This document shows, one piece after another, positions 50,692 to 60,370 of a stretch of DNA of 64,000 bases. The position numbers and the translations under genes are program-made. The stretch spans positions 1 through 64,000 of the forward strand of contig JAERTD010000026.1 in the NCBI GenBank assembly GCA_016845175.1. Reading direction: 5' to 3'. Position 1 is the first letter of the stretch. Every line of letters begins with the position of its first letter. Source of the DNA: Bacteroidota bacterium. Lineage in GTDB: Bacteria > Bacteroidota > Bacteroidia > Bacteroidales > F082. The notes beneath the pieces were generated by a model. The model was given only the letters and a program-made list of their open reading frames with translations, was not told the origin of the DNA and searched no databases.

Positions 50692-51537
50692 CTAATAATC
50701 TCCCAGGGTTTCCTCCAATTGTGCCAGGGCTGCTTCAGCCTGTTCATCATTGGGAGGTACACCGTGCCAGTGGTGGGTGCCCATCATAAAATCAACACCC
50801 ATTCCCATTTCTGTGTGCATGAGTATGATTTGGGCCTGCCCTTTGTGAGTTTGACTCTTCACTTGTTTCAAATGAGAAACCACTTCATGCATATCGTTAC
50901 CGTTCATTTCGGTAACAGACCATCCAAAGGCTTCGAATTTCTTTCTTAAATCACCCAATGGAAGTACATCATCAATACTTCCGTCAATTTGTTTTTTATT
51001 GTAATCAACCAGAGCTACCAGATTGTCAACATTGTTGGCTCCTGCATACATAGCAGCTTCCCAAACCTGACCCTCTTCCAACTCACCATCTCCCATTAAA
51101 CAAAAGACAATTTTCTCATCCTTGTTGAGTTTTTTGGCTTGTGCAATACCGATGGAAACTGATAAACCCTGTCCCAAGGAACCTGTGGCTATCCTGATTC
51201 CCGGTAATTTCTCTTTGGTGGCAGGATGTCCTTGCAGACGGGAATGGATTTTCCTGAAAGTAGCCAATTCAGAAACCGGGAAATATTCATTTCTTGCCAG
51301 GGAACTATACAAAGCAGGACTGATGTGTCCATTGGAAAGAATAAAAAGGTCGCGATTGATGGCATCGGGATCAAATGTCTTGGCATCATGATCCATTATT
51401 TCAAAATACAATGCGGTCATTAAATCAGCACAGCCCAAAGAGCCTCCCGGATGCCCTGACTGAGCACCATGAACCATTCTAATGATATCTCTTCTAACTT
51501 GTGAGGCAATAGCTTGTAATTCGCTAATTTCAGGCAT
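50692..51537 (-). CDS. Transketolase N-terminal subunit (split transketolase)
   Basis: This half (281 residues) binds the diphosphate of thiamine through GDGELEEGQVWEAAMYAGANN and DYNKKQIDG, with AQSGHPGGSLGCAD near the start. With the C-terminal subunit it moves two-carbon units between sugars. ATG at 51537 (MPEISELQAIASQVRRDI) is chosen over 51579. It heads a four-gene minus-strand operon in which the second gene is the exported vWA protein. Confidence 0.92.
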   Translation of the reverse strand: MPEISELQAIASQVRRDIIRMVHGAQSGHPGGSLGCADLMTALYFEIMDHDAKTFDPDAINRDLFILSNGHISPALYSSLARNEYFPVSELATFRKIHSRLQGHPATKEKLPGIRIATGSLGQGLSVSIGIAQAKKLNKDEKIVFCLMGDGELEEGQVWEAAMYAGANNVDNLVALVDYNKKQIDGSIDDVLPLGDLRKKFEAFGWSVTEMNGNDMHEVVSHLKQVKSQTHKGQAQIILMHTEMGMGVDFMMGTHHWHGVPPNDEQAEAALAQLEETLGDY

Positions 51538-51652
51538 AGTAAGAAATTGTTTATCAGTTGAATATTTGTAACAAAACAATAAAAAATAATTACGGCAAAA
51601 GTAGAAATAATTGTATGCTATACAAATGAGATTATTAACAACTTATTATTCC

Positions 51653-51660
51653 TAACTTTG
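51653..51660 (+). promoter_or_regulatory. -7 box (TAACTTTG) of the GH3-AmpC fusion gene
   Basis: This exact TAnnTTTG match lies 20 bp upstream of the ATG at 51681, the usual distance for this phylum. Confidence 0.55.
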
Positions 51661-51680
51661 GCTTCCAAATATGTTAGCCG

Positions 51681-54626
51681 ATGCTTATAAGAACAAAACT
51701 TTCGAGTATATCCATGGTGGTTTCTTTACTGTGTGTCTTTGGCTCGTTCATTAATATCCAGGGACAAAGTCTTGCTTATCAGGCAAGCCAGGACAGTGAG
51801 CAGTGGGTCGATTCTGTTTATCAGTCTTTGAGTTTGAAAGAAAAGGTGGCACAACTAGTGTTTGTGAGAGCCAATTACTCAGGTCAAAAAACCTTCATAA
51901 AAGAGGTCGATAAGTATGTTAAAAACTTTAATGTCGGGGGTGTTGCCTTCTTTCGGGGATCAGCCCTGGCACAAGCCCAAATGACTAATCATTGGAACCG
52001 GATGGCTAAAACCCCTTTAATGGTTACCATGGATGCTGAATGGGGCATAGGCATGCGCTTAAATGGAACGGTAAAATACCCCTTGCAAATGACATTGGGG
52101 GCTGTTACAGAGGACAGCCTGATCTACCAGATGGGACGGGAAATTGCCTGGCAATGCAAACGCATGGGCATTCACATGAATTTTGCCCCGGTTGTGGACG
52201 TCAATAATAATCCAGCCAATCCTGTTATTGGTATGCGTTCGTTTGGGTCCATTCCAACGGCGGTGGGTGAAAAAGCAGCATTGTATATGCAGGGCATGCA
52301 GGATGAAGGTGTATTGGCTTGTGCCAAGCACTTTCCTGGTCATGGGAATACGAGAAGTGATTCTCATAAAACCCTGCCCGTAGTTACATCCAAGATGAAA
52401 AATCTGAGGAAGGTCGAATTTGTACCTTTTCAATATCTGATAGACAAGGGTGTAACTTCCGTAATGGTGGCCCATCTTTCGGTACCTGCCATAGACAAAT
52501 CCAAAAACAAGCCCACCTCCTTGTCCTCCAAAGTCATCGAAAAACAACTGATAAAGAAGATGGGATTTCAGGGTTTGGTGGTTACAGATGCCCTTGATAT
52601 GAAAGGGGTTACCAAATATTATGATAAAGGGGAAGTCGCCCTGCTTGCCTTTAAAGCAGGGAATGATATATTGTTGATGCCTGATGATGTGGAGGCCTCT
52701 ATCAATTCAATAGTTGAAAAGCTTGAATCCGGAAAAATAAAGGAAGAACGGCTTGAAAGGAGTTGTAAAAAAATTCTGAGATACAAATATTTCAGCGGAG
52801 CCTGGCAGAGGCAGGAGGTAGATACCAGCCATCTGATGAGTGACTTGAACCAGACCGTCTATGAAAAAACAGTTCATGGGCTAGGTGCTCAAGCCATCAC
52901 GGTGGTAAAAAATGATGATAATTTGCTACCTCTGGCTTACCCGGATACCCTGAAACCTGCCTTGCTAATCATCGGTGATGACAAAGCTTCTGCCTTTGAA
53001 CAATCTTTTCATCAAGTATTTAAGCCGGTAGTAGTTCGTCTTAAGCATGATGCGAGTATCATGGAAAGACAACGGGCTTTGGAAGCCGTTCAGGATAACA
53101 ACTTAATTATAGTTGGCCTGTTAAATACCAACATCTCAGCCAGTCGAAAATTTGGAATTTCGGATGGTGATATCCAATTTGTTGAACATCTGTCAAGAAG
53201 AAAAGCTGTTGTGTTGGATGTTTTTGCAAGCCCCTATGCTTTGAACTACTTCAACGGGCTTGATCAGTTTAAAGCAGTTATCGTTTCCTATCAGGATAAG
53301 GTTTTTTATCAGAAATATTCAGCCGAAATCATCTTGGGTATGCGGGCTGCACATGGAAAATTGCCAGTTGATGTGGCGGGAATGGATGCGGGAAGTGGTG
53401 TCCCTACTCCAAAAACCAGGTTGACCTATGCAAGTCCCACTGAACTTGGTATCGACCCCTACATTCTTTCCAAAGTAGACAGTACAGCCAACAATGCCAT
53501 TAATATCGGCGCGCTCCCTGGTTGTCAAATACTTGCTGCTAAAGATGGACACATTTTTTATCACAAACAGTTTGGTTATCATACTTACGATAGCCTGCTG
53601 ACTGTTCAGTCAGATGATGTCTATGATTTGGCTTCATTGACTAAAATACTGGCAACCACAATTAGTCTGGTTAAACTGGTGGATGAAGGTCAGATTAACC
53701 TTGACGGGAAAGTTTCGGATTATCTATTGTTCTTACGGAACAGCAATAAAAAGGACCTGGGATTCAAAGAAGTTCTCACCCATCAGTCAGGTTTAAAGAA
53801 CTGGATACCTTATTTTGAGCAGACATTGGTAGCCGATGTCTGGGATACAGCAATCTATCGCTCCAGAATTTCAGAGGAGTTTCCGGTACGGGTGGCGAAT
53901 AATATGTATATCCGGGAGAAGTATAACCACCATATCATGCAGCAAATCTTAGACTCTGAATTATTGGAAAAGGAATACAGCTATAGCGATTTGGGTTTTT
54001 ATCTGATGAAACTTATGGTTGAGCATTTGACCAATACACCTTTTGATGACTATGTATATGATAATTTCTATTCCCCACTAGGTACAAATAAGCTGCGGTT
54101 TAAACCCAGAAAGTTTTTCGGACTAAAACAAATTATCCCGACAGAGGATGATAAGGTGTTTCGCCATCAGTTGCTGCACGGTGATGTTCATGACCAGGGG
54201 GCTGCCATGTTGGGAGGTGTGTCAGGTCATGCCGGATTATTTGGAAATGCCTATGATGTTGCTGTGGTCATGCAAATGATCATGGATGGAGGAACCTATG
54301 GAAACCGTGAGTTTCTGAGTACCGCTAATGTCAATAAGTTTAATACGGTATATTTCCATGAAGATGATAACCGAAGGGGTCTTGGTTTTGACAAACCATT
54401 ATTGGAGTTTGAAGAACACCGTTCCAACTGCCGCAGCGCTTCTCCTTCAAGTTTCGGCCATTCGGGTTTTACAGGGACCTATACCTGGGCTGACCCGGAA
54501 AATGGTTTGGTTTATGTATTTTTGTCCAATCGGATTTTTCCCGATATGCATAACAACAAGATTTCTCAGTTGGATATTAGGACAAACATCCACCAGATGT
54601 TTTATGATGCCATAGGACAGAACTAG
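51681..54626 (+). CDS. Exported fusion of GH3 (NagZ-like) and AmpC-type serine hydrolase
   Basis: A signal peptide (to about NIQGQ, residue 28) is followed by a GH3 N-terminal barrel with the NagZ loop KHFPGHGNTRSDSH: Asp227 and His229 form the dyad for cleaving beta-N-acetylglucosamine. A GH3 C-terminal domain (about 410-570) follows. Then comes a beta-lactamase-like domain (about 590-981) with Ser652-x-x-Lys655 (ASLTK), YSD and HSGFTG. Together these suggest trimming of peptidoglycan fragments outside the inner membrane: sugar removal by GH3 and a peptidase or esterase step by the second part. Fusions of this kind are known in Bacteroidota. Confidence 0.92.
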   Translation: MLIRTKLSSISMVVSLLCVFGSFINIQGQSLAYQASQDSEQWVDSVYQSLSLKEKVAQLVFVRANYSGQKTFIKEVDKYVKNFNVGGVAFFRGSALAQAQMTNHWNRMAKTPLMVTMDAEWGIGMRLNGTVKYPLQMTLGAVTEDSLIYQMGREIAWQCKRMGIHMNFAPVVDVNNNPANPVIGMRSFGSIPTAVGEKAALYMQGMQDEGVLACAKHFPGHGNTRSDSHKTLPVVTSKMKNLRKVEFVPFQYLIDKGVTSVMVAHLSVPAIDKSKNKPTSLSSKVIEKQLIKKMGFQGLVVTDALDMKGVTKYYDKGEVALLAFKAGNDILLMPDDVEASINSIVEKLESGKIKEERLERSCKKILRYKYFSGAWQRQEVDTSHLMSDLNQTVYEKTVHGLGAQAITVVKNDDNLLPLAYPDTLKPALLIIGDDKASAFEQSFHQVFKPVVVRLKHDASIMERQRALEAVQDNNLIIVGLLNTNISASRKFGISDGDIQFVEHLSRRKAVVLDVFASPYALNYFNGLDQFKAVIVSYQDKVFYQKYSAEIILGMRAAHGKLPVDVAGMDAGSGVPTPKTRLTYASPTELGIDPYILSKVDSTANNAINIGALPGCQILAAKDGHIFYHKQFGYHTYDSLLTVQSDDVYDLASLTKILATTISLVKLVDEGQINLDGKVSDYLLFLRNSNKKDLGFKEVLTHQSGLKNWIPYFEQTLVADVWDTAIYRSRISEEFPVRVANNMYIREKYNHHIMQQILDSELLEKEYSYSDLGFYLMKLMVEHLTNTPFDDYVYDNFYSPLGTNKLRFKPRKFFGLKQIIPTEDDKVFRHQLLHGDVHDQGAAMLGGVSGHAGLFGNAYDVAVVMQMIMDGGTYGNREFLSTANVNKFNTVYFHEDDNRRGLGFDKPLLEFEEHRSNCRSASPSSFGHSGFTGTYTWADPENGLVYVFLSNRIFPDMHNNKISQLDIRTNIHQMFYDAIGQN

Positions 54627-54664
54627 TGTTGTAAGCCAAGGGGACTTAAGGAGAAATTTGGAAA

Positions 54665-55570
54665 ATGGAGCACCACCACCATCATAATAAGGAGATTGAA
54701 GGCAGGAAGTTATTGATCACAGTAATTCTGAATGGAACGATTACTCTTGCTGAATTTATTGGTGGTATCTTTTCCAATAGCCTGGCATTAATTTCTGATG
54801 CCATACACAACCTGAGTGATACAGTAGCATTGGTGATCACTTATTTTACACTGAAAATTAGCCGTCGCGCTTCAGATAATACACATACTTTTGGCTACAA
54901 GCGCATTCAGATTATCGCAGCCTTATTCAATAGCGTTACCTTAATTGCCATATGCCTATATCTTTTGTATGAGGCATACGGACGTTTTATGGATCCGGAA
55001 CCCATCAAAAGTGTGCCCATGTTTGTGGTCGCTTTTATAGGTTTACTGGCCAATCTTATCAGTGTGATATTGCTGAGAAAGCATTCCGATGATAACCTCA
55101 ACATCAAAGCAGCCTATCTGCATCTTATTGGGGATACCCTATCAAGCGTAGCGGTAATTATTGGTGGCATTTTAATCTTTTTCTATGAGATTTATTGGAT
55201 AGATGCGGTAATTACAGCACTGATTAGTCTGTATATTATTAAGGAAACCTATGCAGTGCTGTATGAGACTTATAAAATACTCATGCAGGTGACCCCATCA
55301 GGAATCAACTTAGATGAGGTGGTCGCAAAGATTAAAACACTGGAAGGAGTTGAGAATGTGCATCACGTACATATCTGGAACCTGACCGATCAGGAGATTC
55401 ATTTTGAAGGGCATGTAGAGGTATGCGAAGATATTCCTTTGAGTAAAGGTCAGTTAATTATGGATGCTGTTCAGGAATTGCTGGTTCATGAATTCCATAT
55501 CCATCATGTAACTACACAGCTGGAATATAACAGGTGCAGTAACAAAGATATTATTCATCAAGAGAATTGA
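54665..55570 (+). CDS. Cation diffusion facilitator (CzcD-like) transporter
   Basis: This six-helix transporter exports Zn or a like metal in exchange for protons. Metal residues lie in helix 2 (SDAIHNLSD) and helix 5 (HLIGDTLSS), with a cytosolic C-terminal domain (about 205-301, VENVHHVHIWNLT). The start has a run of His (EHHHHH) that may bind metal. The length (301) is normal. A hypothetical membrane protein gene follows 4 bp later. Confidence 0.92.
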   Translation: MEHHHHHNKEIEGRKLLITVILNGTITLAEFIGGIFSNSLALISDAIHNLSDTVALVITYFTLKISRRASDNTHTFGYKRIQIIAALFNSVTLIAICLYLLYEAYGRFMDPEPIKSVPMFVVAFIGLLANLISVILLRKHSDDNLNIKAAYLHLIGDTLSSVAVIIGGILIFFYEIYWIDAVITALISLYIIKETYAVLYETYKILMQVTPSGINLDEVVAKIKTLEGVENVHHVHIWNLTDQEIHFEGHVEVCEDIPLSKGQLIMDAVQELLVHEFHIHHVTTQLEYNRCSNKDIIHQEN

Positions 55571-55574
55571 AAAT

Positions 55575-56402
55575 ATGACAGTTAAAGCAAGAAACAGGTG
55601 GTTGTGGGTAGTAGCTGTTACCCTTACAATTTTAATGATATTATATCAAAGAGCCACCGGGCCCACTTATCCGAAAACAGGTGAATTAGAACTCAATGGC
55701 GCACTGCTGGAATATAAACTACTCACATCCTTTGGAGGAGAGGCTGATGCCCCAGTGATTCTGAAAACAACAGAAGGGGGAATAAGTGGCCAGATTACCT
55801 ATAAGCGATATAAGAGTTATGATGACTGGACAACAGTTGATATGGAAGTTACCGAAACAGGACTGTCAGGAAGTCTTCCCAATCAGCCACCAGCCGGGAA
55901 GCTGGAGTATTATGTTCACATTTTAGCTGATGGAGAGACCATCAGTTTAACCGACGAGCCTGTAATCATCAGGTTTAAAGGTGCAGTGCCCGGGTCAGTT
56001 CTGGCTCCTCATATTTTCTTTATGGTAATGACTTTGCTGTTTTCCTGGCGTGCTGGTCTCGAGGCATTGGTGAGAGGAAACGATGTTCGTTTTTTTACAG
56101 GTGTTGCACTTTTAACCTTGATTATTGGCGGACTTATTTTGGGACCCATCGTCCAGAAATACGCCTTTGATGCCTATTGGACAGGTTGGCCTTTTGGTCA
56201 TGACCTTACTGATAATAAAACGGCTGTGGTTTTTGTTTTTTGGTTAATTGCCTGGATAAGGTTGAAATCAAAGCCTAGCCATCGTTTCTGGGTTTTTGCC
56301 GCAACCATAGTCATGTTTATAGTGTATGTGGTTCCACACAGTACCATGGGATCTGAAATAGATCATACCAAAACCAATACCGAACAAAGCGCAACAGATT
56401 GA
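55575..56402 (+). CDS. Membrane protein of unknown function
   Basis: This 275-residue protein has an N-terminal helix (about 9-25), a beta-rich outer part (about 30-140, resembling an Ig-like fold) and three helices (about 146-165, 173-195, 212-227, with another at 236-255). A conserved-looking PFGHDLTDNKT sits between helices. It lies between a CDF transporter and a rhomboid protease, with 4-bp gaps on both sides, so it is co-expressed with them. I do not recognise the family. Metal binding by the His is possible but unproven. Confidence 0.72.
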   Translation: MTVKARNRWLWVVAVTLTILMILYQRATGPTYPKTGELELNGALLEYKLLTSFGGEADAPVILKTTEGGISGQITYKRYKSYDDWTTVDMEVTETGLSGSLPNQPPAGKLEYYVHILADGETISLTDEPVIIRFKGAVPGSVLAPHIFFMVMTLLFSWRAGLEALVRGNDVRFFTGVALLTLIIGGLILGPIVQKYAFDAYWTGWPFGHDLTDNKTAVVFVFWLIAWIRLKSKPSHRFWVFAATIVMFIVYVVPHSTMGSEIDHTKTNTEQSATD

Positions 56403-56406
56403 GTCT

Positions 56407-57015
56407 ATGGGTTTGAATATCATAATTGTAGCCTTTACAGTGATCATCTCCATAATGGCGTTTGGGAATGTGGAGCTTTTCAATAATCTTAAGTTCAATG
56501 CATGGCTCGTCAAGCACAAGAAACAAGGTTATCGCTTTTTAAGTCATGCACTGATACATGGTGGTTGGTTGCATCTGATCATCAATATGTATGTTTTATT
56601 CTCATTTGGACGAATTGTCGAAACAGCTTTTGTTGGTTTGTTTGGCTATAAGGGGTTTCTCTATTATGGGCTGCTGTATATCGGTGGTGTTTTGTTCTCC
56701 ACCTTATATGATTTTGGAAAACACAAAGACAATCCCTATTACAATGCTGTAGGGGCTTCTGGTGCAGTGTCTGCTGTGGTCTTTGCAAGTATTTTGGTGC
56801 ACCCCTCCATGTCATTGTTCGTTTTTCCCATTCCTTTTGCCTTGCCCTCGTGGGTGTTTGGTATCCTCTACCTAGGATATTCAGCTTATATGGGCAAAAA
56901 ATCAGTGGATAATATCGGACACAATGCCCATTTTTGGGGATCGGTTTTTGGGATCATTTATACCATTATTCTGGTCCCGGGAGTCATCGGAAATTTTATT
57001 GAAAATGTCTTTTAA
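56407..57015 (+). CDS. Rhomboid-family intramembrane serine protease
   Basis: This rhomboid cuts membrane proteins within the bilayer. The Ser118 nucleophile is in GASGAVSA and the His175 partner in NAHFWGS, with six hydrophobic helices and the usual N-terminal HGGWLHLIINMYVLF motif. Length is 202. It is the third gene of a CDF-unknown-rhomboid operon. Substrates cannot be predicted. Its end is 3 bp from the convergent yqgE-like gene. Confidence 0.93.
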   Translation: MGLNIIIVAFTVIISIMAFGNVELFNNLKFNAWLVKHKKQGYRFLSHALIHGGWLHLIINMYVLFSFGRIVETAFVGLFGYKGFLYYGLLYIGGVLFSTLYDFGKHKDNPYYNAVGASGAVSAVVFASILVHPSMSLFVFPIPFALPSWVFGILYLGYSAYMGKKSVDNIGHNAHFWGSVFGIIYTIILVPGVIGNFIENVF

Positions 57016-57018
57016 ACC

Positions 57019-57609
57019 CTAGTTCATTGCTGGATCTTCAGGGAGCTTATTCCAGAATTTATACTCATTTCCCATCAAATCAACCAGTCGTTTCCACATG
57101 AGTTTGGGATCGGTTGACAAAAGCATATCTTTTGAAGCTTCACTGATGAGCCATGAATTTCGCTTGAGTTCAGCATTGAGCTGGTTTTCACTCCAGCCCG
57201 AGTAACCTATAAAGAACCTGATGTCATTATTATCGAGGGTGTTTAAGAGCATTTTTTCTTTGACAATCTCGATGTTGCCACCCCAATACAGGTTATCCAT
57301 GATTTCAATGGCGCCTTCAATCTCTTCACCTAGGGTATGAATGTAAAAGAGGCTGCTGGTATCCACAGGACCTCCGATATATATGGGTGCGTCAAATGAT
57401 GGGAAGTCTTCAACCACATCATTGAAACGAGCTTCCACAGGCTTATTCATGATTACCCCAAAGGAACCTTCGTCATTATGCTCAGCCAAAAGCACAACAG
57501 ACCGACCAAAATAAAAATCGCCCATCAAGGGTTCCGAAAGTAGCAATCGGCCTTTGGTGGGTTTTACTTCGTTGGTTTTAATCCGTATGAACTTATCAAA
57601 TTCTTTCAT
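57019..57609 (-). CDS. YqgE/AlgH family protein
   Basis: This 196-residue cytosolic protein matches YqgE/AlgH: KGRLLLSEPLMGDFYFGRSVVLLAEHN at the start, SFGVIMNKP, YIGGPVD and FIGYSGWSENQLNAEL. Despite the AlgH name its biochemical role is not settled. Its start codon is 17 bp from the start of the divergent murL gene, so the two promoters must overlap the genes. Confidence 0.93.
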   Translation of the reverse strand: MKEFDKFIRIKTNEVKPTKGRLLLSEPLMGDFYFGRSVVLLAEHNDEGSFGVIMNKPVEARFNDVVEDFPSFDAPIYIGGPVDTSSLFYIHTLGEEIEGAIEIMDNLYWGGNIEIVKEKMLLNTLDNNDIRFFIGYSGWSENQLNAELKRNSWLISEASKDMLLSTDPKLMWKRLVDLMGNEYKFWNKLPEDPAMN

Positions 57610-57626
57610 TCTGCTTTTGGGCTTGG

Positions 57627-59018
57627 ATGGAGTATTTGCACTATTTTTACAACCTTATTCCATCAAAAAACATACCATATCCATTGAAAAGAAGGAAATT
57701 TCAGTCCAAATTTGAGCATTTTCGAGAAGAATATCCCTTCTTTACGTATCAAAGTTATTCTTTTAATCGAATTGGAAAAGGGCTTGTTGTAGAATTTCAT
57801 TTTTCCTTGGCCGATCGAAGTGAGTTTCATCCCAAAATGGAGTTTCATTCTTCAAAAGGGGTAAGCTATAGCCAATTGTCAGATGATGAAATCAATAGCT
57901 TTGTGTTTCACATGGGCATGGTGGAATTAATCAGCTATTGGAAACTAGCTTGTCCACCCATGGTATACATTAAAGCCCAGGCATTATCCGCCAGGCAAAT
58001 GGATTGGTGGAGGAAATTGTATTTTCATGGTTTGGGCGAGTTCTTTTACCTCAATGGTATTGAGACTGATATGCATCAATTCATGGAAATTCACTCTGAA
58101 GGAGATAGCTTGAAATTGAATAGCAATAGTCTGAATAATGGAAAGGTATTGGTACCCATAGGCGGAGGAAAAGATTCCGTGGTAAGCCTGGAGCTGTTAA
58201 AAGATAAAGGTTTTCAGATCCTGCCTTTTATCCTTAACCCACGTGAAGCTTCAGTACGAACCATAGAATCTGCAGGTTTTCACATGAATGATGCCCTGGT
58301 AGTTAACAGAAGTCTGGATCCTTTGATGCTGGACCTTAATACCCGGGGCTTTTTGAATGGTCATACACCGTTTTCCTCGCTCTTGGCATTTGTGAGTGTA
58401 TTTGCTGCTTATGCATCGGGTTCCATGTATGTGGCTTTGTCCAATGAAAATAGTGCCAACGAAAGCACAGTTCCGGGGACAAAGATCAATCACCAGTATT
58501 CAAAATCTTTTGAGTTTGAGCATGATTTCAATGAGTACCTGAAGGAATATTTGCATCCGGAATTGCATTATTTCAGTCTTTTGAGACCCCTGAGTGAATT
58601 ACAGATTGCCGCTTTATTTTCTAAATATCCGTGGCACTTTAATGGCTTTCGAAGTTGTAATGTGGGCAGTAAAACAGATTCTTGGTGCTGCAATTGTCCC
58701 AAATGCCTGTTTACCTATATCATACTTTCACCTTTTGTAGAGAAGCAAGTCCTGTTAGCTATTTTTGGTGAAGATCTTGTTCAAAAGCCAGAACTAAAGC
58801 TATTTATGGATGAATTGAGAGGTGTGAAGGAAGTGAAGCCATTTGAGTGTGTGGGTACCCCAAAAGAAGTGAATCTATCGCTCTGGAAATATGGACATGA
58901 GTCTGTCGCATCAGATCAAATGCTGGCTGCATTTGAGGAAGCCATGAATGCGTGTAACGATGAACATCTATTACCCGAACGCTTTGAAACTATCATAAAA
59001 AATGCTCAGAATGGATAG
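57627..59018 (+). CDS. murL: MurL-like UDP-MurNAc-L-Ala-L-Glu epimerase
   Basis: The protein has a PP-loop (Gly179-Gly-Gly-Lys-Asp-Ser184 in PIGGGKDSVVSLELL) for ATP use and a Cys cluster in RSCNVGSKTDSWCCNCPKCLF. This layout matches MurL, described in Xanthomonas, which turns the terminal L-Glu of UDP-MurNAc-L-Ala-L-Glu into D-Glu with ATP. The next gene is a MurD that overlaps it, as in the Xanthomonas pair. This route replaces the usual MurI glutamate racemase step. The ATG at 57627 is close to the divergent yqgE and may not be the true start; an internal TTG is possible. Confidence 0.8.
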   Translation: MEYLHYFYNLIPSKNIPYPLKRRKFQSKFEHFREEYPFFTYQSYSFNRIGKGLVVEFHFSLADRSEFHPKMEFHSSKGVSYSQLSDDEINSFVFHMGMVELISYWKLACPPMVYIKAQALSARQMDWWRKLYFHGLGEFFYLNGIETDMHQFMEIHSEGDSLKLNSNSLNNGKVLVPIGGGKDSVVSLELLKDKGFQILPFILNPREASVRTIESAGFHMNDALVVNRSLDPLMLDLNTRGFLNGHTPFSSLLAFVSVFAAYASGSMYVALSNENSANESTVPGTKINHQYSKSFEFEHDFNEYLKEYLHPELHYFSLLRPLSELQIAALFSKYPWHFNGFRSCNVGSKTDSWCCNCPKCLFTYIILSPFVEKQVLLAIFGEDLVQKPELKLFMDELRGVKEVKPFECVGTPKEVNLSLWKYGHESVASDQMLAAFEEAMNACNDEHLLPERFETIIKNAQNG

Positions 59019-60363
59019 TTTTTTTGATGGGTTATTCGCCTCAGGTGGACGTTTACTAATCCTCGGTTTTGGAAAGGAAGGCCAATCTAGTTATCGGTAT
59101 ATCCGCAAAAGCTTTCCTGACGTAAGCATTGGTATTGCTGATTGCAATCCGAACCTAACCAACAATCCATTAATCGCAAAAGACCGAAAGCTGCAACTTC
59201 ATTTGGGTGAAGATTACTTGGATAGCATGGCCTCCTATACTTTTATTTTGAAATCCCCTGGAATTCAGTTGAATGGAGTAAAAATGGCAGATCATACGGT
59301 GCTGTCTTCACAAACTGATCTTTTCTTGAAGTATTATGGTGATCAATGCATCGGGATAACCGGGACGAAAGGCAAGAGTACCACGGCCAGTATGATCCAT
59401 CATATCCTAAAGTCTGCCAACAAACCCACCCTGTTACTGGGAAATATTGGTGTGCCTGCCTTTGATCAATTGGATTTAATTACCAGTGAGACTATAGTTG
59501 TTTTTGAATTATCAGCACATCAATTGGAGTATACGCATCATTCACCAAAGTATGCTGTAATACTCAATATTTTTCCTGAGCACCTCGATTATTTTAACAC
59601 TTATGAAGCATACAGGAAAGCAAAATTGAAAATTTTCGAAAACCAGAAACCAGGAGCCATTCGAATCATAGGAGAGGCATTGGAAGAGAGGCCGAAAGGA
59701 CAGGATATGCTGGTATCATCCCGTTCTGATGAACAAACATCAATGTTGGTGACTGAGGATTCTTGCAAAAACCTAATAAGTCATGAGTTTTTGAGGATAA
59801 AACCAGGTCAACTGTCGCTTTTGGGCATGCACAATATGAAAAATATGGGAGTAGCAGTTCTGCTGTCAGCCTCCTTTGGTATCAATATGAGTGAGGCTGT
59901 ACACCATATGGAAAGTTTTCGAAGCTTAGCCCATCGACTGGAGTTATTGGGACCTTATCAAGGTGTCCATTTTTATAATGATAGTATTTCAACGGTACCT
60001 GAATCTGCCATAGCTGCTGTAAAAGCCTTGCCAAGGGTAGACGCCATGATTTTGGGTGGCTATGACCGTGGCTTGGATTATACAAGTCTGGTTAGTTTTT
60101 TAATCCACTCCGATGTGGGTATTTTTATTTTTCTTGGTGTATCAGGCGGGGAAATGAAGCGTTTGTTCGATCAAGATTCTGATCACGGTAAGTTGTTGCT
60201 GCAGGTCAGCAGTATGGAAGAGGCAGTCATGATGCTAAAAGAGAAGCTAAAACCATCCTGCTATTGTTTGTTGTCTCCGGCTGCAGCCAGCTATGATCAA
60301 TTCAGAAACTTTGAACACAGGGGTGATGCATTTAAAGACCTGGTGATCAAATATTTTGCCTGA
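59002..60363 (+). CDS. murD: UDP-N-acetylmuramoyl-L-alanine:glutamate ligase (MurD, probably MurD2 type)
   Basis: Mur ligase with the ATP loop GTKGKST (121-127), HLDYF, HRLELLG and NDSISTVPES. It adds glutamate to UDP-MurNAc-L-Ala. Partnered with MurL it most likely uses L-Glu (the MurD2 type) instead of D-Glu; this follows from the operon, not from a residue I can point to. Its start overlaps the murL end; ATG at 59011 is another option. A second murD would be expected elsewhere if this one is only an alternative. Confidence 0.88.
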   Translation: MLRMDSFFDGLFASGGRLLILGFGKEGQSSYRYIRKSFPDVSIGIADCNPNLTNNPLIAKDRKLQLHLGEDYLDSMASYTFILKSPGIQLNGVKMADHTVLSSQTDLFLKYYGDQCIGITGTKGKSTTASMIHHILKSANKPTLLLGNIGVPAFDQLDLITSETIVVFELSAHQLEYTHHSPKYAVILNIFPEHLDYFNTYEAYRKAKLKIFENQKPGAIRIIGEALEERPKGQDMLVSSRSDEQTSMLVTEDSCKNLISHEFLRIKPGQLSLLGMHNMKNMGVAVLLSASFGINMSEAVHHMESFRSLAHRLELLGPYQGVHFYNDSISTVPESAIAAVKALPRVDAMILGGYDRGLDYTSLVSFLIHSDVGIFIFLGVSGGEMKRLFDQDSDHGKLLLQVSSMEEAVMMLKEKLKPSCYCLLSPAAASYDQFRNFEHRGDAFKDLVIKYFA

Positions 60364-60370
60364 TAGACAT

